Source: an uncultured Lewinella sp. (lineage in GTDB: Bacteria > Bacteroidota > Bacteroidia > Chitinophagales > Saprospiraceae). Taken from it: 8,968 nt of DNA. The DNA lies in NCBI GenBank assembly GCA_938021455.1, contig CALIGP010000027.1, positions 1 to 8,968 on the forward strand, in the 5' to 3' direction. Both the position numbers and the translations under genes were made by a program. Each line of letters begins with the position of its first letter. Within the stretch, counting starts at the first letter, position 1. Below are positions 6,307 through 8,968 of this stretch, in pieces. The notes beneath the pieces were generated by a model. The model was not told the DNA's origin. It searched no databases and saw only the letters and a program-made list of their open reading frames with translations.

Positions 6307-7161
6307 ATGCCCAACCTCAACACCCGCATCAAAGACTTCTACGATGCCTCCACTCCCTTATGGCTAAATACCTGGGGAGAGCAAATGCACCATGGTTATT
6401 ACGGAGCTAACGGCGAATTGGAGGTGGATCACAAGCAGGCTCAAGTCGATATGATCGAACAGCTGCTGAAATGGGGTAGGGCACCAAAAGCAGTAACCAG
6501 TTTCCTGGATTCCGGCTGTGGAGTCGGCGGTAGTAGCCGCTACTTGGCCCTGAAATATCCGGAAGCAAAAGGCCTTGGCGTAACCCTCAGCCCAGTACAG
6601 GCCGCCAACGGGCAGCGCTATAATCAGGAGGCCGGAGTAGGGGACCGGCTAGAGATTCGTGCGCAGGACGTCTACAGTCTTGATCCCGATGAAGACGGGC
6701 CATTTGACATCATTTGGTCAATGGAAAGCGCCGAACACATGGCCGATAAGCGGGCGCTGATGAAGCTCTTCCACAAAATGTTACGTCCCGGCGGTCAACT
6801 ACTCATGGCTACCTGGTGCCATCGGGAAGAACCGCCTGCTTTGAGTGAGGACGACAAGCAAGTCCTGCAAAAGATCTGCGACCTTTACCATCTCCCGCCT
6901 TTGGTTAGTGTGCCTGTTTTGGCCGAGGCAGCGAGCATGGTGGGCTTCAAGGAAATTGCCATGGAGGATTGGTCTAAAGCCGTAGAGCCCTTCTGGGGCG
7001 CGGTTATTCGTTCGGGGCTTGACCCCCGAAATTGGCCGGGCCTCATCAGGGCAGGCAAAAGCACCATCAAGGGAGCCTGGGCCATGAAATACATGAAAGA
7101 AGGATTCCGGACGGGAGCCATTCGCTACGGCGTGCTGCGGGCTACAAAACCGATGCAATGA
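6307..7161 (+). CDS. Gamma-tocopherol C-methyltransferase-like enzyme (VTE4/TMT family)
   Basis: A 284-residue soluble SAM-dependent methyltransferase. VTE4 methylates gamma- to alpha-tocopherol (and delta- to beta-). Signature stretches shared with plant and cyanobacterial TMT are FYDASTPLW, WGEQMHHGYY (23-32), SAM motif I SGCGVGGSSRYLA (69-81), GVTLSPVQA (91-99), IIWSMESAEHMADK (135-148), LRPGGQLLMATWCHR (159-173), and the C-terminal PFWGAVIRSGL and GAWAMKYMKEGF stretches. The C-terminal part beyond the Rossmann core is what separates TMT from generic sterol or glycine methyltransferases, and it is fully present. There is no transit peptide, as expected in a bacterium. Its TGA stop overlaps the ATG of the next gene (ATGA at 7158-7161), which implies translational coupling. 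Relatives of TMT in plants include N-methyltransferases of alkaloid pathways, but the neighbours favour a prenylated aromatic substrate. Confidence 0.88.
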   Translation: MPNLNTRIKDFYDASTPLWLNTWGEQMHHGYYGANGELEVDHKQAQVDMIEQLLKWGRAPKAVTSFLDSGCGVGGSSRYLALKYPEAKGLGVTLSPVQAANGQRYNQEAGVGDRLEIRAQDVYSLDPDEDGPFDIIWSMESAEHMADKRALMKLFHKMLRPGGQLLMATWCHREEPPALSEDDKQVLQKICDLYHLPPLVSVPVLAEAASMVGFKEIAMEDWSKAVEPFWGAVIRSGLDPRNWPGLIRAGKSTIKGAWAMKYMKEGFRTGAIRYGVLRATKPMQ

Positions 7162-8018
7162 TCACTTTCCTTCGCTTTGCGAGAGCGCATACCATTATTG
7201 GCACCTCTCTGTCTTTACTCGCCCTTTATTTAATGGCAGCGAGGCACGTCGGGATTGACGATTGGAAAATGTTTGGTCTGAGCCTTCTTTCTTGCCTTGC
7301 TGCGAATGTTTACATCACGGGACTTAATCAATTGACAGACATAGAAATAGATAAGATTAACAAGCCTTATCTGCCGCTGGCAAGCGGGGCATATAGTCCA
7401 CGAACGGGACAGTGGATTGTGGGCATTTGTGGTTTATTGGCGGTGCTTAGCTGCCTGATTTATCCACCTTATTTACCGCTCACGGTGCTGTCCAGCCTCT
7501 TCCTGGGCACCATTTATAGTGCAGAACCCATCCGCTTGAAACGCTACCATTTCTGGGCAGCCTTTTGCATTATTGTGGTGCGTGGACTAATCGTCAATTT
7601 GCTACTGTATTTACACTTCCGGACGGCTTTGGGCGCCGGGGCGCAGGTGCCGGAGTCGGTCTGGCTGTTGACTTTCATCATCTTCGTTTTTGGCATCATC
7701 ATCGCCTGGTTCAAAGACCTGCCCGATACGGAAGGGGATAAAGAGCATGGAATTGAGACGTTGACCCTCGTTCGGACGCCCCAATGGGTTTACAGCAGGG
7801 GGGCTGTTTTGCTGGCCATCACGCTCTTGATCGCGGTTGGCTGCGCGCTGTGGATGGGCGTGCTGTGGATGGCCGTGGGTTTGGGCGTACTGTTGCTTGC
7901 CTTCGGGTACTTTGCCCGCCGGCTCGATCTCGACGACCAGAAGTCCATCACGCGTTTTTACCAGTCGACCTGGGGCGTTTTTTTTGGGGTGTATTTGGTG
8001 TTTGCGGTATGGGGGTAA
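7158..8018 (+). CDS. Homogentisate prenyltransferase (VTE2/HPT-like, UbiA superfamily)
   Basis: A 286-residue polytopic membrane prenyltransferase with about eight or nine hydrophobic helices. In tocopherol synthesis HPT condenses homogentisate with phytyl diphosphate, with decarboxylation, to give MPBQ; HGGT variants use geranylgeranyl diphosphate to start tocotrienols. The first Asp-rich motif is NQLTDIEIDKINKPYLPLAS, with Asn57, Asp61 and Asp65 in the NxxxDxxxD pattern. The second is KDLPDTEGD (186-194). Both are in the HPT form rather than the UbiA (4-hydroxybenzoate) or MenA form. The N-terminal FARAHTIIGTSLS also matches HPT (RPHTVIGT). The start is at 7158, inside the ATGA overlap, because HPT homology begins there; an upstream in-frame ATG at 7032 would add 42 unrelated residues. 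Whether phytyl or geranylgeranyl diphosphate is used cannot be read from the sequence. Confidence 0.9.
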   Translation: MITFLRFARAHTIIGTSLSLLALYLMAARHVGIDDWKMFGLSLLSCLAANVYITGLNQLTDIEIDKINKPYLPLASGAYSPRTGQWIVGICGLLAVLSCLIYPPYLPLTVLSSLFLGTIYSAEPIRLKRYHFWAAFCIIVVRGLIVNLLLYLHFRTALGAGAQVPESVWLLTFIIFVFGIIIAWFKDLPDTEGDKEHGIETLTLVRTPQWVYSRGAVLLAITLLIAVGCALWMGVLWMAVGLGVLLLAFGYFARRLDLDDQKSITRFYQSTWGVFFGVYLVFAVWG

Positions 8019-8126
8019 CGCTACTGCCAAGGTACCGGTAATAGTTTTCTTCGTTTATTTGGTCACGTTTTGCATAGTTGTTGCTTGTAAAAAAGATGCT
8101 TGAACCCAGCTTAGTTAACTGTCGAT

Positions 8127-8968
8127 ATGATCATTCGTAACCTATTATTCCTTTTCTTTCTTTTGGTTTCTTTCGCGGCCTACGGCCAAACTACCGAACA
8201 AGACACCGCCTACTGGGAAGCCTTCGATGCCGCCATGGTGGACCGCATCTGGGACGGCATAGAAGCGAAAAACGGAGAAGAGCCCACCTACCGGGAACTA
8301 TTCGATAGCCTGAAAATAGAACTGGCTACCCGTCTGCGGAATGGGCCGGTGACTACCTCACTGGCTTATCGGTATCATTGGATATCTCTGCGGCTAAAAA
8401 CCCGCTTTCCCGTTGAAGTTTTGCCCTATGCGGATACGGCGATTATGCTAAGAATTGAGGCTAGAGCGCCTACGGCGGATATTGCGCAGTCGCATTATGA
8501 GAAGGCCAGGGTGCTGAGAATTCTGGGGAATGATCAAGAGTCACTTTTCTTTTTTGAAGAAGGGGTACGAATTATGAGTATTGCCATTAGTGAATTAGAT
8601 ACTACGCCGAATTTGGCGAAGCGGCAGGCCTATTTTTTGAACGAAACTGCCCATACAGCTAAACTTAATGGTAATTTAGAATTAGCTCGTTTGCGGCTTC
8701 GTCAAATACCAGCTTTGCTTCGACTAGACCCGTCTTATACATCTACCAAAACTGCTTTTGAGGCTTTAATAACGAGGGGGACTATTGAAAGACATGCTGG
8801 TAATTACTTCGAAGCTATTCAATATTACGAATTAGCCTCCGGTACAGATTATTTCCAAACTGCTAGCCCAATTAACAAGACCGCATTATATAATAATTTA
8901 GGATTTACCTTTTTATGGGCAGGACAATACCTAGAGGCTGAGGAGGCACTAAACCAGGCAATTCTATT
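8127..8968 (+). CDS. Secreted TPR-repeat protein, 5' part only
   Basis: An open frame begins at the ATG at 8127 and runs to the window end without a stop (280 codons visible). Residues 1-20 are a clear signal peptide (MIIRNLLFLFFLLVSFAAYG, then Q). The rest is helical with TPR-like pairs, the clearest at about 118-150 (SHYEKARVLRILGNDQESL), 217-240 (TIERHAGNYFEAIQYYELAS) and 251-280 (YNNLGFTFLWAGQYLEAEEA). Proteins with this layout in Bacteroidota often end in a CHAT peptidase-like domain or a histidine kinase/regulator module, but that part is outside the window, so no function is assigned. By hand count one 60-base line near the start (8221-8280) is 58% G+C and one near the edge (8881-8940) is 37%, a visible composition shift within the gene. 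It is 108 bases downstream of the prenyltransferase gene and probably not part of that pathway. I found no clear promoter in that gap. Confidence 0.8.
   Translation, partial: MIIRNLLFLFFLLVSFAAYGQTTEQDTAYWEAFDAAMVDRIWDGIEAKNGEEPTYRELFDSLKIELATRLRNGPVTTSLAYRYHWISLRLKTRFPVEVLPYADTAIMLRIEARAPTADIAQSHYEKARVLRILGNDQESLFFFEEGVRIMSIAISELDTTPNLAKRQAYFLNETAHTAKLNGNLELARLRLRQIPALLRLDPSYTSTKTAFEALITRGTIERHAGNYFEAIQYYELASGTDYFQTASPINKTALYNNLGFTFLWAGQYLEAEEALNQAIL

Noticed and set aside
7032..7157. N-terminal 42-codon extension of the prenyltransferase reading frame
   Set aside because: It overlaps the end of the VTE4-like gene in another frame, reads as low-complexity basic sequence, and HPT homology begins at the ATG at 7158.
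7978..7985. Run of eight T near the 3' end of the prenyltransferase gene as a slippage (phase-variation) site
   Set aside because: The frame after the run still matches the family C-terminus and ends normally. A slip would alter only the last dozen or so residues, so a switch is not supported.

Overview
The window reads as chromosomal DNA from a non-photosynthetic Bacteroidota, most like the Saprospiraceae/Lewinella group. The evidence is a type IX secretion (T9SS) type A sorting domain on a secreted protease, starts without clear Shine-Dalgarno sequences, a lipoprotein with a coiled coil and an OmpA domain, and a large TPR protein with a signal peptide. No database search was possible, so the taxon is inferred. 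All genes lie on the plus strand.

Left part (1-3789): a short leader holds a perfect hairpin. It is followed by a secreted S8 (subtilisin-like) peptidase with a T9SS tail. Fifteen bases later comes an NHL-repeat beta-propeller that matches the peptidyl-alpha-hydroxyglycine alpha-amidating lyase (PAL) fold and keeps all the catalytic and zinc-ligand positions recalled for the animal enzyme. A folded palindromic element (2739-2815) separates it from a complete branch-1-type nitrilase.

Middle part (3790-5230): an OmpA-family lipoprotein with a periplasmic coiled coil, then a 343-base gap. The gap holds a strong rho-independent terminator, framed by two inverted 16-base copies of a sequence with an ATGAGTCAT core.

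Right part (5231-8018): three consecutive genes closely resemble three tocopherol (vitamin E) enzymes. They are a plant/archaeal-type MPBQ/MSBQ methyltransferase (VTE3-like, with the C-terminal membrane anchor), a gamma-tocopherol C-methyltransferase (VTE4-like) and a homogentisate prenyltransferase (VTE2-like). The last two overlap by ATGA. In the known pathway VTE2 prenylates homogentisate, VTE3 methylates the resulting quinol, VTE1 cyclises it and VTE4 adds the last methyl group. No VTE1 cyclase or homogentisate-forming dioxygenase is present here. The cluster may therefore make tocopherol or tocotrienol with help from genes elsewhere, or an uncyclised methylated prenylquinone. This is the most notable content of the window, because tocopherol synthesis is classically associated with plants, algae and cyanobacteria.

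The right edge (8127-8968) holds the start of a secreted TPR protein that runs off the window. Its base composition becomes visibly AT-richer toward the edge.
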